A DNA stretch of 64,000 bases from CAMPKL01 sp963817465 (GTDB taxonomy: Bacteria; Acidobacteriota; Terriglobia; Bryobacterales; UBA6623). A program made the position numbers and the translations under genes. This document shows, piece after piece, positions 54,887 through 63,614 of this stretch. The notes under the pieces were generated by a model. It saw only the letters and a program-made list of their open reading frames with translations. It was not told the origin of the DNA and ran no database searches. The stretch spans positions 1 through 64,000 of the forward strand of contig CAWFOP010000006.1 of assembly GCA_963817465.1 (NCBI GenBank), in the 5' to 3' direction. The stretch's first letter is position 1. The number at the start of each line of letters is the position of its first letter.

Positions 54887-57316
54887 CTAGTCGCCCCGCA
54901 ACGCTTCGAGCGGATCGACCGCGGCCGCCCGTCTGGCCGGCAGCCATGCCGCCAGGGTGACGGTCGCGCCAAGCGCTGCCACCGCCGCCGCGGCCGCCAG
55001 CGGGTCCAAGGGCGCGACCTCGTAAAGCAAAGCCGACCATGTGCTGGCCAGGGCCGCGGCCCCCGCGACGCCGATGGCGCAGCCGGCGGCCGCGATGCGC
55101 CAAGCGTCACGCAGCACCAGCCGGCGTAATTCCGCGGGAGCGGCGCCGAGCGCGGCCCGCAGTCCTAACTCGCTCGTGCGCAAAGCGACCGCGAACGACA
55201 GCACGCCGAAAACACCGATGGCGGCGAGGGCCAAGGCGGCGAGCGCGAAGCTCGAAACCGCGGCGGCCGTCATGCGCGGCCGCCACAAGGTGTCGGCGAC
55301 GATCTCGGGCATGGTTTGAAGCGCGGCGACGGGCAGGTCCGGGTCGAGCCGATGCACCTCTTCGCGAACGACGGCCGCCATGGCGGAGGGGGTCGTCGAC
55401 GTTCTGACGACGAGCGTCATGGGAAAGCGGTTGGAGTCGCGGAACATCCGATCCTGCAAGAACGGGATGTAGACCTCGCTCGCGGCCGGCGCGGTCCAGT
55501 CATGCTCCGCGATATCCGCGACGACGCCGACGATCTCGCGCAACGGATCGGAGGCGTCGCGTCCGATGCGAATCCGCTTGCCCACGGCGCTCCGGCCGGG
55601 GAAGTATTTGCTCGCCAGGGTTTGATTGATGACGACGACCGGGGGCGCGTCTTGATCGTCGCGATCGTTGAAATCGCGCCCTTGGCGCAGGTTCGCGCCG
55701 AGCGCGCGGAAGTAGCCGGGGGCGCTGACGCGATAGACCCCGGTTGGAAACTCCGAGGGCGCCGGCTCGGGTTGCCCTTCGACGACAAAGCTAAGACCCC
55801 ACAAGTCGCCCGCCAGCGGAATGTGATTGACCAAGGATGCGGCTTCGACTCGAGGCCGCGCGTTCAAGTTGTCGAGCAGGGCTTGGTAGAAGGCCACGCG
55901 ACGTGCGGGATTGGAGTATTCCGAGCGCGCCGTGGGAATCAGCGCGGTGAGCGTGCGATCGCCCTGAAAGCCGGGGTCGATTTCCATTTGTTTTCGCATG
56001 CTTTCCACGAGCAGCGTGCCCGCAACGAGAAGACCGGTCGCCAAGGCGATTTGCGCAACGACGAGCGCTCGACTCGGCGCGGCTGACAGGCCCCCGCGCC
56101 CCGTTTGGCGAAGCTTATTCGCCACCTCGTAGGCTCCGACTCGCAAGCCGGGGAGCATGCTGAACACGGCGACTGCAAGCCCCGACACGCCAAGCGCCGC
56201 GGACAACGCGCCGAACCCGATCTCGATCTCATCGTGGCGAGGCAAGGCCTGCTGCGCGCCTGGAGGAAGCAGGGCGAGCAACGCGCTGACGCCCGCGTTC
56301 GCCAGCAGCAGGCCCAAGCAGGCGGCGGCGAGCCAGAGCAGAAAGCCTTCCGCCGCCAGAGGCGCGGCCAGTGCGGTTCGTCCCGCGCCAAGGGCCTGGC
56401 GGACGGCCATTTCTCCGCTGCGCTGCGAGGCGCGAACGAGCATCAAATTGGCGACGTTCACGCAGGCGATCAGGAGCAAGGCCGCGCCGGCAAGAGCCAC
56501 CAGCGCCAAAGTCGGCCTAGCCGCTCCGACCGATGCCTCATGGAGGCCCTTCACCTCGAGGTGCTCGGAGCGCTTCATGTCCGGGTTGTCCGCGACGATG
56601 CCTCGGGCGATCGACGTCATCTCGGCTTGCGCTTGGTCCAGTGAGGGTCCGTCCGCCAAGCGTCCGAAGATGCGGAGGCTGCTGCCGAAGCGGTCGGCGG
56701 CGCGTTCGGGGGTAAAGCGCAAGGCGCCCCACAGCTCGGCGCGGGGAATCCAGAACGTCGGGAAGCGGAACGACTTGTCCGCCACGCCGACGACTTCGTA
56801 AGGCCGCTCGTCGAGCATGATCTGTTTGCCGATGACGCTCGGGTCGCCTCCGAAGCGGCGCTGCCAGAGGCCGTAGCTCAGCACGACCTCATCGCCCCCG
56901 GAGCCTTCCGACTCGTTCCCGCTAAACCCGCGACCCAGGCGCGGCGGACGCCCTAGCATCTCGAACATCTGCGGCGAGACATGGACCGCGCTGAGCTTCT
57001 CCGGGTCGCCCTCGCCGGTAAGGCTCGGACCCCAAGCTTCGGCAGCCGCCATTTTGTCGAAGCTGCGCGATTGCCGCCGCCATTCCAAATACTCGACCGG
57101 CGCGGCCGGCGAGAGACTGTCGCCCCACAGGATCACCGCCAGCCGATCAGGACGGTCGAACGGCAGCGGCGCCAGGAGCACCGAGCTGAAGACGCTGAAC
57201 ACCGCGGCGCTCGAGGCGATGCCCAGGGCCAGCGTGGCGATGACCAGCCCGGCGTAGCCCGGGCGCCTTCTCAGGGCGCGAAAGGCGAGCGAAAGATTTT
57301 GGATGACGCCGAGCAT
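54887..57316 (-). CDS. Orphan MacB/FtsX-type ABC permease (ADOP family)
   Basis: About 809 residues from the ATG at 57316 (MLGVIQNLSLAFRALRRRPG). Two FtsX units: helix 1 (GLVIATLALGIASSAAVFS), periplasmic MacB_PCD domain with GRGFSGNES and VVLSYGLWQRRFGGDPSVIG, three helices (LALVALAGAALLLIACVNVA etc.), then the same order repeated to the C-terminus (FALAALALAAIGVFGVLSFA ... AVDPLEALRGD). The family typically comes without its own ATPase. Unlike the permease at 25720-28362, it lacks the PadR-linked N-terminal domain. The frame continues upstream to 57625, but that part is not protein-like. It is divergent from the YtxH gene. Substrate unknown. Confidence 0.92.
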   Translation of the reverse strand: MLGVIQNLSLAFRALRRRPGYAGLVIATLALGIASSAAVFSVFSSVLLAPLPFDRPDRLAVILWGDSLSPAAPVEYLEWRRQSRSFDKMAAAEAWGPSLTGEGDPEKLSAVHVSPQMFEMLGRPPRLGRGFSGNESEGSGGDEVVLSYGLWQRRFGGDPSVIGKQIMLDERPYEVVGVADKSFRFPTFWIPRAELWGALRFTPERAADRFGSSLRIFGRLADGPSLDQAQAEMTSIARGIVADNPDMKRSEHLEVKGLHEASVGAARPTLALVALAGAALLLIACVNVANLMLVRASQRSGEMAVRQALGAGRTALAAPLAAEGFLLWLAAACLGLLLANAGVSALLALLPPGAQQALPRHDEIEIGFGALSAALGVSGLAVAVFSMLPGLRVGAYEVANKLRQTGRGGLSAAPSRALVVAQIALATGLLVAGTLLVESMRKQMEIDPGFQGDRTLTALIPTARSEYSNPARRVAFYQALLDNLNARPRVEAASLVNHIPLAGDLWGLSFVVEGQPEPAPSEFPTGVYRVSAPGYFRALGANLRQGRDFNDRDDQDAPPVVVINQTLASKYFPGRSAVGKRIRIGRDASDPLREIVGVVADIAEHDWTAPAASEVYIPFLQDRMFRDSNRFPMTLVVRTSTTPSAMAAVVREEVHRLDPDLPVAALQTMPEIVADTLWRPRMTAAAVSSFALAALALAAIGVFGVLSFAVALRTSELGLRAALGAAPAELRRLVLRDAWRIAAAGCAIGVAGAAALASTWSALLYEVAPLDPLAAAAAVAALGATVTLAAWLPARRAAAVDPLEALRGD

Positions 57317-57717
57317 GCCGAGGCGCGGATGCACGTATGCGGCCAACCGCTCGCGCGAGAAGGTGAGGGCTGCTTTGGCGGCGTCGGCGTGCAATAACTC
57401 GGTACTAACCTGCGCCGACCTCGCTGAAATCGTATGTGTCGTCGTTTTAGCCTCCCGGATGCGGAACCGCCGCGTCCCAGAATCGCTGGGCCGGGAGGAG
57501 CCCAGGACGGCCTGCCGCGCGACGTCCGCCACGGCGTCCGGCGGCTTGACAGGGCCGGCGGCCGCTTCACGAATAACGGAGCGTCGGCCCCCCGCGCGAA
57601 ACAATTGCGGGGCCGGCGCGATCACCTACTTATCGCGTCCGACGGCCCGGGAGCGGTGTGCTACCATCAGCGTACGCTGCTGGGCCAAGACCCTTTCTTG
57701 GAGGTAGTTACAACGAA

Positions 57718-58092
57718 ATGGCGGAATCGAAAGTCCCCTATTTTTTGCTTGGATTAGGCGTCGGCGCGGCGTTGGGCGTCCTCTACGCACCTCGATCGGG
57801 CGAGGAGACGCGCGAAGATTTGCGCAGCCGCGCGTACGAGGGTCGCGACTATGTTCGCAAACGCGCGGACGAAAGCCGGGACTACGTGCGGCGCCGGACT
57901 GAGGAAGGTCGCGAGTACGTCGGTCGCCGCAGCACGGAGTTGCGCGAGCGGGCCAACGAGTATGTCGACCGCGGCAAGAGCGCCGTCGGCTCTCAGCGCG
58001 ATCAGCTTGCGGCGGCTCTCGAAGCGGGTCGGCGCGCCTACCGTGACGCGACCGGATCAGAGCCCGCCTCGGAGGGTCCTGCCGCCGAGTGA
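57718..58092 (+). CDS. YtxH-domain protein
   Basis: A 124-residue protein with a short N-terminal hydrophobic segment (VPYFLLGLGVGAALGVLYAP) typical of YtxH proteins, followed by RSGEETREDLRSRAYEG and a long, highly charged helix with repeated RDYV/EYV heptads (YVRKRADESRDYVRRRTEEG). Such proteins sit in the inner membrane and are linked to stress or envelope functions, but their action is unknown. The ATG at 57718 is preceded by GGAGGTAGTTAC. It is followed 35 bases later by another membrane-helix/coiled-coil gene, which is a common YtxH-DUF948 pairing. Confidence 0.85.
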   Translation: MAESKVPYFLLGLGVGAALGVLYAPRSGEETREDLRSRAYEGRDYVRKRADESRDYVRRRTEEGREYVGRRSTELRERANEYVDRGKSAVGSQRDQLAAALEAGRRAYRDATGSEPASEGPAAE

Positions 58093-58126
58093 ACGACGCG
58101 CCTGGGGCCGTCCTTTTGGTTGAGGC

Positions 58127-58633
58127 ATGGACCAAGATCTTCTGCTTAAGACAATGGCGGTCTTCACCGGGGTGGCCGCGGTGGCGCTGCTGATCATGAT
58201 GGCGGCGATGGTCGCCATCTGGTTCTCGATGAACAAATTAACAAAGCGTTCCATGCTCATGATGGACCGCTTGGAACCGCTTGCCGAGACCGCGCGCCGC
58301 ACGCTCGAGGAAACGCGTTCGGAGTCGACTGAAATCCTGGCGAACGTCAAAACGCTGACCGCGCGCGGACAAACGCAGATGGATCAGATCGATTCCCTGT
58401 TGAACGACCTTTCCGACAACGCGCGTGTGCAGTTCGCGCGCATCGACGATACCCTGCAAACGACGATGGGCCGGGTCAACGACACCACGGCGGCCGTCCA
58501 AAAAACCATCATCCAGCCGATCCGCCAAGTGCGCGCCGTCACGGCCGCGGTCACCGCCGTGATCGACCACCTCGCGGGCGCCCGCCGACAGACCGTCGAT
58601 AAGGCCACGCTCGACGAAGAGATGTTCATCTAG
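58127..58633 (+). CDS. Membrane-anchored coiled-coil protein (DUF948-like)
   Basis: A 168-residue protein with one N-terminal membrane helix (AVFTGVAAVALLIMMAAMVA, about 9-30) and a long coiled coil with Thr-rich segments (LEPLAETARRTLEETRSEST; ILANVKTLTARGQTQMDQID; VNDTTAAVQKTIIQPIRQVR). The layout matches DUF948 proteins, which are often encoded next to YtxH as here. The coiled coil would lie in the cytoplasm or periplasm, depending on topology. Function unknown; envelope stress is a plausible but unproven role. It is followed by an oxidoreductase gene 33 bases later. Confidence 0.78.
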   Translation: MDQDLLLKTMAVFTGVAAVALLIMMAAMVAIWFSMNKLTKRSMLMMDRLEPLAETARRTLEETRSESTEILANVKTLTARGQTQMDQIDSLLNDLSDNARVQFARIDDTLQTTMGRVNDTTAAVQKTIIQPIRQVRAVTAAVTAVIDHLAGARRQTVDKATLDEEMFI

Positions 58634-58666
58634 CCGGACCTTTCGCTTCATCCGTCCCTGCCGACC

Positions 58667-59785
58667 ATGCCGATACGAATCGCTCTGTTTGGAACCAAAT
58701 TCATGGGCAAGGCCCATAGCCAGGCGTACCGCAACGTCCAGATGTATTTCCCGGACGCTCCGGAAATCGAGATGAGCGTCATCGTCGGCCGCAATCCGGA
58801 CGAGACCGAGAACGCCCGCAGGACTTACGGTTGGAATGAGGCGGCCACGGACTGGAAAGCGGTGATGACGCGCGACGACATCGACCTGGTCGATATTGCG
58901 ACGCCCGGCAACCTGCATTGCGAGATGGCGCTCGAAGCCGCCAAGAACGGCAAGCACATCATCTGCGAGAAGCCGCTGGCCAATACCCTCGCCGAGTCGG
59001 AGCGGATGCTCGAGGCGGTCCAGGCGAAAGGGCTGAAGAACTTCCTGATGCACAACTACCGCCGCTGCCCGGCGGTGGCGCTCGCCAAGCGCATGATCGA
59101 AGACGGACGCATCGGACGCATCTTCCACTTCCGCGCGAGCTACCTGCAGGATTGGGCGATGTCGGACCGACTGCCGCTGCTGTGGCGCTTCGACAAGGAC
59201 CTGGCGGGCTCGGGAGCGCTGGGAGATCTGGGCGCGCACATCATCGACCTGGGTCGACATCTGTGCGGCGAGATCACCGACGTCTCCGCCGCGACGGAAA
59301 CGTTCATCAAGGAGCGGCCCAGGACGGATGGAAAGGGCTCGGGGCCTGTAACCGTCGACGACGCCGTGGTCATGTGCGTGCGCTTCGACAACGGCGCCAT
59401 CGGAACGCTCGAAGCCACGCGCTTCGCGACCGGCAGGAAAAATCACAACACCTTCGAGATCAACGGCTCGAAGGGTTCGCTGGTCTTCGACCTCGAGAAT
59501 ATGAACAATCTCGACTACTTCTCAGTCGAAGACGAGGCGGACGCGCAGGGGTTCCGGCGCATCATCTGCTGCGACACCGAGCATCCCTACATGACGCACT
59601 GGTGGCCCGACGGGCACATCATCGGATACGAGCACACGTTCACGCACAGCGTCTACGACTTCTTGATGGGCTGGGAGATCGGCGACCGAGTGAGGCCCGA
59701 CTTCGCGGACGGCGTCCAGAATCAAAGAGTGCTCGACGCCGCCGAACGCGCCGCCGGTTCGCGGGCTTGGGAGACGGTGGGCTGA
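58667..59785 (+). CDS. Gfo/Idh/MocA-family NAD(P)-dependent oxidoreductase
   Basis: A 372-residue enzyme. N-terminal Rossmann part with ALFGTKFMGKAHSQAYRNV and the conserved CEKPLANTLAESERML (EKP motif, Lys near residue 104); C-terminal dehydrogenase domain with GSGALGDLGAHIIDLGRHLC. The His in LGAHIIDLGRH is in the usual catalytic position. Members oxidise or reduce sugars and inositol-like compounds. Its stop is followed four bases later by the TTG start of a CpsB-like gene, so the two are probably co-translated. Substrate not deducible; tail KINGSKGSLVFDLE-type motif supports a sugar ligand. Confidence 0.9.
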   Translation: MPIRIALFGTKFMGKAHSQAYRNVQMYFPDAPEIEMSVIVGRNPDETENARRTYGWNEAATDWKAVMTRDDIDLVDIATPGNLHCEMALEAAKNGKHIICEKPLANTLAESERMLEAVQAKGLKNFLMHNYRRCPAVALAKRMIEDGRIGRIFHFRASYLQDWAMSDRLPLLWRFDKDLAGSGALGDLGAHIIDLGRHLCGEITDVSAATETFIKERPRTDGKGSGPVTVDDAVVMCVRFDNGAIGTLEATRFATGRKNHNTFEINGSKGSLVFDLENMNNLDYFSVEDEADAQGFRRIICCDTEHPYMTHWWPDGHIIGYEHTFTHSVYDFLMGWEIGDRVRPDFADGVQNQRVLDAAERAAGSRAWETVG

Positions 59786-59789
59786 CGAT

Positions 59790-60536
59790 TTGGTTGACCT
59801 CAGCGCGCACGTGCTGCCCGGGCTCGACGACGGCGCAGCGGACGAGCCGACCGCGTTGGAGATGTGCCGCATGGCGGCGGCGGCCGGGACCGATGAGCTT
59901 GTAGCAACGCCCACGGTCGATCCCCAATACGACTTCGACGTCGAAGCCGTGTCGCGCCGGATCGAATCCCTTCAAGCCAAACTGGAGGGCGAGATTCACT
60001 TACATCGCGGCACGCAGATGGTGCTCGAGTGGGAATCGTTCGACAAAGCGTTCGTCGATCTGACGCGGTACTCGATCAACAGTCGGCGGTACATTCTTGT
60101 CGAGCCCTCGCGCAGGTCCTTGGTGCGTGGGGTGGGTCGGCTCCTCGACCGCATGGTTCAAGCGGACTTCATGCCGATCATCGCGCAGGTTGAACAGTCG
60201 CGGGCGATGCGCCGAGACCGGCTGCGTGTCAAGAATTGGGTCAAGCGCGGCGCCTGTCTCAGCGTCTCCGCCGCTTCCTTGTTCGGGACTTTCGGCGAAC
60301 AGGTCGAGAACGCCGCGGTCGGGCTGCTCAACGAGGATCTCGTCCACTTCATCGCCTCCGACGGACGGTCGCTGCATCAACGCGCTCCGGTGCTCGACGA
60401 CGCCTACGCCTTTGTGGCCTATCGTTGGGGGGAGCGCCGCGCGCAAAAACTGTTCATCGACAATCCCTGGGCCGCCTTGTGGGGGCACCGGATCGACCGG
60501 CCGCCGCCCAGGCGCAGCAGCCGCGCGCGAGCCTAG
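59790..60536 (+). CDS. CpsB/CapC (YwqE)-like PHP protein with lost metal ligands
   Basis: A 248-residue protein starting at TTG 59790. It aligns in order with CpsB/CapC/YwqE protein-tyrosine phosphatases: the N-terminal HCHILPGIDDG motif appears as LSAHVLPGLDDG, ATPH as ATPT, AHPER as AQVEQ and SDAH as SDGR. Thus the histidines at the first, third, fourth and fifth metal positions are replaced, while the PHP scaffold and length are kept. True enzymes use three Mn ions to dephosphorylate the capsule tyrosine kinase; this one is probably inactive or rewired. It is tightly linked to the Gfo/Idh/MocA gene. Scaffold match is good; loss of activity is inference. Confidence 0.75.
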   Translation: MVDLSAHVLPGLDDGAADEPTALEMCRMAAAAGTDELVATPTVDPQYDFDVEAVSRRIESLQAKLEGEIHLHRGTQMVLEWESFDKAFVDLTRYSINSRRYILVEPSRRSLVRGVGRLLDRMVQADFMPIIAQVEQSRAMRRDRLRVKNWVKRGACLSVSAASLFGTFGEQVENAAVGLLNEDLVHFIASDGRSLHQRAPVLDDAYAFVAYRWGERRAQKLFIDNPWAALWGHRIDRPPPRRSSRARA

Positions 60537-60626
60537 CTCACCCCGGCGGCGTCGCGGGCTCGGCTCCGCCGCGAGGGGAGCGCGAGGCGCTTTGACTTGG
60601 GAACGCGGTTTTCGGAATCCCGAACC

Positions 60627-61238
60627 CTAGCACTGGAAGGCCAGAGCCAACTCCCTGACGGCTGTGCTCTCGTCGGTGCCTTGCAACTGGGCCAGCGCTT
60701 GCAGCGCCCGCTTGCGTGAGCGGAACAGCCGGACCTTCAGCGCATTGGTATTGACTTCGTAAATCTGTTCGAGCTCTTTGAGCGACAGCCCTTCGATTTC
60801 CTTGAGCACCAGCAGAGTGCGGTCCGCGGGCGCGAGCCGATCCAGCAGTCGCGTCACCAGGTCGCGCGCCGCCTCGTGCCTTTGGTGGGTCAGATGAGCG
60901 TCCATGCCCGGCTGCGCGTCGATCGTTTGCTCCTGCTCTTCCGACAAGTCGCTGATGCGGCAGTCACGCCGTCTGCGCACGCGCCGCAGATAGTCGTAGG
61001 CGGCATGCTCGACCAGGCGGTAGAGCCAGACTTCAAAGCATTGCGGTTCGCGGAGCTTGTCGAGCGAGTCGTACAGGCGCACGAAGACATCCTGCGCGAC
61101 ATCCTCGATGTCGTCCTTGGCCCCGATCAGACGGTGGAGCCGTCCGAACACCTTGCGCCGGTTGAGTCGCATCAACTCTTCAAAAGCCTCGCGATCGCCG
61201 CCTTGCGCCTGTTTGACTATTTCGACCAGCTCAGTCAT
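60627..61238 (-). CDS. ECF-type RNA polymerase sigma factor
   Basis: A 203-residue sigma factor. Region 2 is visible in IEDVAQDVFVRLYDSLDKLR with FEVWLYRLVEHAAYDYLRRV, region 4 in LVTRLLDRLAPADRTLLVLK and SLKELEQIYEVNTNALKVRL. The linker region between them is long and acidic (SEEQEQTIDAQPGMD). No anti-sigma gene is adjacent: the next gene on this strand lies elsewhere and the divergent neighbour is a wHTH-propeller protein. The C-terminal 25 residues (GTDESTAVRELALAF, ending in Cys) go beyond the usual length. Target promoters unknown. Confidence 0.92.
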   Translation of the reverse strand: MTELVEIVKQAQGGDREAFEELMRLNRRKVFGRLHRLIGAKDDIEDVAQDVFVRLYDSLDKLREPQCFEVWLYRLVEHAAYDYLRRVRRRRDCRISDLSEEQEQTIDAQPGMDAHLTHQRHEAARDLVTRLLDRLAPADRTLLVLKEIEGLSLKELEQIYEVNTNALKVRLFRSRKRALQALAQLQGTDESTAVRELALAFQC

Positions 61239-61493
61239 CCTGCCGTCCCCCGTTCGCCTTGTCCGCTGCGCCTCGTCTGTTCAGCCGGCCCCGCCCGAAG
61301 AGAAGGGCGAAACAAGAGGCCGGCCGAATCCGCTTGATGCTGAACAAGCTTGAACGCTCTCAATTTATACGCGAAGGGGAAGGGGGCCAATAGCCGCGGG
61401 GCGAATTTCAGGCAGAATGGATGTGGCCGGCTAACCCGCTCCAGCGAAAAGAGTTAAGATAAATGTGGCCAGCAGGATCGGCCGTTCCACAAC

Positions 61494-63614
61494 GTGCAAT
61501 TCGGGCCATATCGACTGGATGCGGAGACTGGCGAGCTTTGGAAGGCGGGAGTACGCCTGCGGCTTCAGGACCAACCGTTCCGCGTGTTGCTGGCGTTGCT
61601 CGACAAGCCGGGCGAGCTGGTCACGCGCGAAGATCTTCGCCAGCGACTGTGGCCTGACGATACCTACGTCGACTTCGACCACGCGCTGACGACGGCCGTG
61701 AAGAAGTTGCGCCGAGCGCTTGGCGACTCCGCGCTGCGGCCGCACTACATCGAGACGCTGCCACGCCGCGGCTATCGCTTCGTCGGCGAATTGCGATCCG
61801 ATCAGGACGCCTCCGGAGCAAGCGAAGCGGCCGCGAACCCCGGGCTGATGCGGCAGCGGAATCTGCTCGCCTTCGCCGCGGCGGCCATGGCGCTGCTGGC
61901 GGTGTTCGCCTTCCTGCGAGACCCCGATCAAGTAGAGGGGCGGGTGGAGTCGCGGACGGTCCGCAAATTCTCGTTCTCGGCCGCGGTCGCCGGATCGCGG
62001 CGCACCGCGACAGCCGCAATTTCGCCGGACGGGCGGCATATCGCTTACATCGGAGGCGAGGACCGTTCGATTTGGATTCGGGACATTGACGCCGAGGAGC
62101 CGCGACGACTCGACCGAACAGTCGGCGCCCGCGGCGTCTTCTGGTCTCCCGACAGCCAGTTCTTGGGATTCGCGCAAGGCTCGGCGCTGAGGTCGGTGTC
62201 GATTCATGGCGGCCCGCTTACCGAGCTTTGCCAATTGCTCGACGACAGTTTTTTCGGCGGGGCGTGGGAGCCGGGAGGCGATGAAATCTACTTCGCCGCC
62301 GGATCGCCTCCCGCCATCTTTCGGGTGGCCGCACGCGGCGGTCAGCCCGAGCAAGCCTTCGATCAGGTCGTGACCGAGGCGGGCGGGGGCAATTTCGAGC
62401 CCGCATTCGTCTACGGCGTGGGGCGTCGCCGGCTGCTGATCTTCACGGCCGGCGGACCCGGACACTCCGAACTGTTCGTGCAAGACCTCGACAACGGCGA
62501 GGAGAAGAGGCTCGGCCAGGGCCGCTCAGCCGCCTTCTCGCCGAGCGGTCACATCCTATTTCAAAGCGGGTTCGACGCAGGGATTTGGGCGGTCGGCTTC
62601 GACCCCAGGCTGATCGAAACGACCGGCCCCGCCACGCCTGTCGCCGAGAACGGCGGCCGGCCTTCGGTGTCGAGCGACGGCACGCTCATCTACCAAGACA
62701 TCGACCCTCTGCTGCCGCGGCAGCTCACCTGGCGCGATCGCAGCGGCAAATTGCTCGGCCGGATCGGGCCCTCCGACGCCTCGGTGCGAACTCCCGCGGT
62801 GTCGCCCGACAATAGGCGGGTCGCCTACCGCCGCATGGAGCAGGGCAACAACGATATCTGGGTGCGCGATCTCGAGACCGGCGTCGAGAGCCGGGTCAGC
62901 TTCGATCCGGTGCTCGACCTCGATCCGACCTGGTCGCCCGACGGCCGGCGCCTGGCTTGGCGCAGCGACCGCGACGGCAACGCCGAGATCGTCTCCCGCG
63001 CCGCGGACGGCTCGAGCGACGTCGAGGTGCTCGTCGCCACGACAGCGGCGGAGCGGCCGGGCGACTGGCTGCCCAACAACGCCGGCATGGTCTACAGCCG
63101 CAGCGACCTGGAGGCGGGCAGCGACATCTGGATTATGGAGACCGGCTCGCCTGAGCTGCAGCCGAGGCCGCTGTTCACGACGCCCTTCAACGAGTTCTCG
63201 CCGCGCTTGTCGCCGGACGGCCGGTTGCTGGCCTACTGTTCGGACGAAACGGGCTCGCCGGAAGTCTATGTGCGTGCGTTCCCCGACGGACGCAAGGGCT
63301 GGCAGGTCTCTCGCGGGGGCGGCTGCCAACCGCGTTGGAGCCGGGACTCGGGCGAGTTGTTCTACGTCGACGACCATAACGGGCTCGTCGCGACCCGCGT
63401 CACCTTGGGCGACGCCCTGACGGTCGGCGAGCGTAAGACGCTGTTCACCAACTCCGACCTCGGCGCCGCCTCTTCGCGCTGGACCACCTACGACGTAGCG
63501 CCGGACGGCAAACGCTTCATCCTCGCGGAGATCGTCGGGGAGCAGACCGCATCGGGCTCGACGGTGATCCACATCGTCGAGAATTGGTTCGTGGATCTGG
63601 AAAGAACGCTCTAG
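61494..63614 (+). CDS. Winged-helix DNA-binding / TolB-like propeller membrane protein
   Basis: A 706-residue protein. An OmpR/CadC-type winged helix spans about 1-100 (FGPYRLDAETGELWKAG; ELVTREDLRQRLWPDDTYVD; LPRRGYRFVGEL). One membrane helix follows (about 125-140, LLAFAAAAMALLAVFAFL). The rest is an extracytoplasmic TolB/WD40-like propeller with repeated SPDGRxxAY-type cores (ISPDGRHIAYIGGED; WSPDSQFLGFAQGS; WSPDGRRLAWRSDRDGNAEI; LSPDGRLLAYCSDETGSPEV). GTG 61494 is the only usable start: an in-frame stop lies shortly upstream. Probably a one-component membrane sensor-regulator, a class common in Acidobacteria. It is divergent from the ECF sigma gene. Its stop overlaps the convergent NIPSNAP stop by three bases. 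Confidence 0.88.
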   Translation: MQFGPYRLDAETGELWKAGVRLRLQDQPFRVLLALLDKPGELVTREDLRQRLWPDDTYVDFDHALTTAVKKLRRALGDSALRPHYIETLPRRGYRFVGELRSDQDASGASEAAANPGLMRQRNLLAFAAAAMALLAVFAFLRDPDQVEGRVESRTVRKFSFSAAVAGSRRTATAAISPDGRHIAYIGGEDRSIWIRDIDAEEPRRLDRTVGARGVFWSPDSQFLGFAQGSALRSVSIHGGPLTELCQLLDDSFFGGAWEPGGDEIYFAAGSPPAIFRVAARGGQPEQAFDQVVTEAGGGNFEPAFVYGVGRRRLLIFTAGGPGHSELFVQDLDNGEEKRLGQGRSAAFSPSGHILFQSGFDAGIWAVGFDPRLIETTGPATPVAENGGRPSVSSDGTLIYQDIDPLLPRQLTWRDRSGKLLGRIGPSDASVRTPAVSPDNRRVAYRRMEQGNNDIWVRDLETGVESRVSFDPVLDLDPTWSPDGRRLAWRSDRDGNAEIVSRAADGSSDVEVLVATTAAERPGDWLPNNAGMVYSRSDLEAGSDIWIMETGSPELQPRPLFTTPFNEFSPRLSPDGRLLAYCSDETGSPEVYVRAFPDGRKGWQVSRGGGCQPRWSRDSGELFYVDDHNGLVATRVTLGDALTVGERKTLFTNSDLGAASSRWTTYDVAPDGKRFILAEIVGEQTASGSTVIHIVENWFVDLERTL

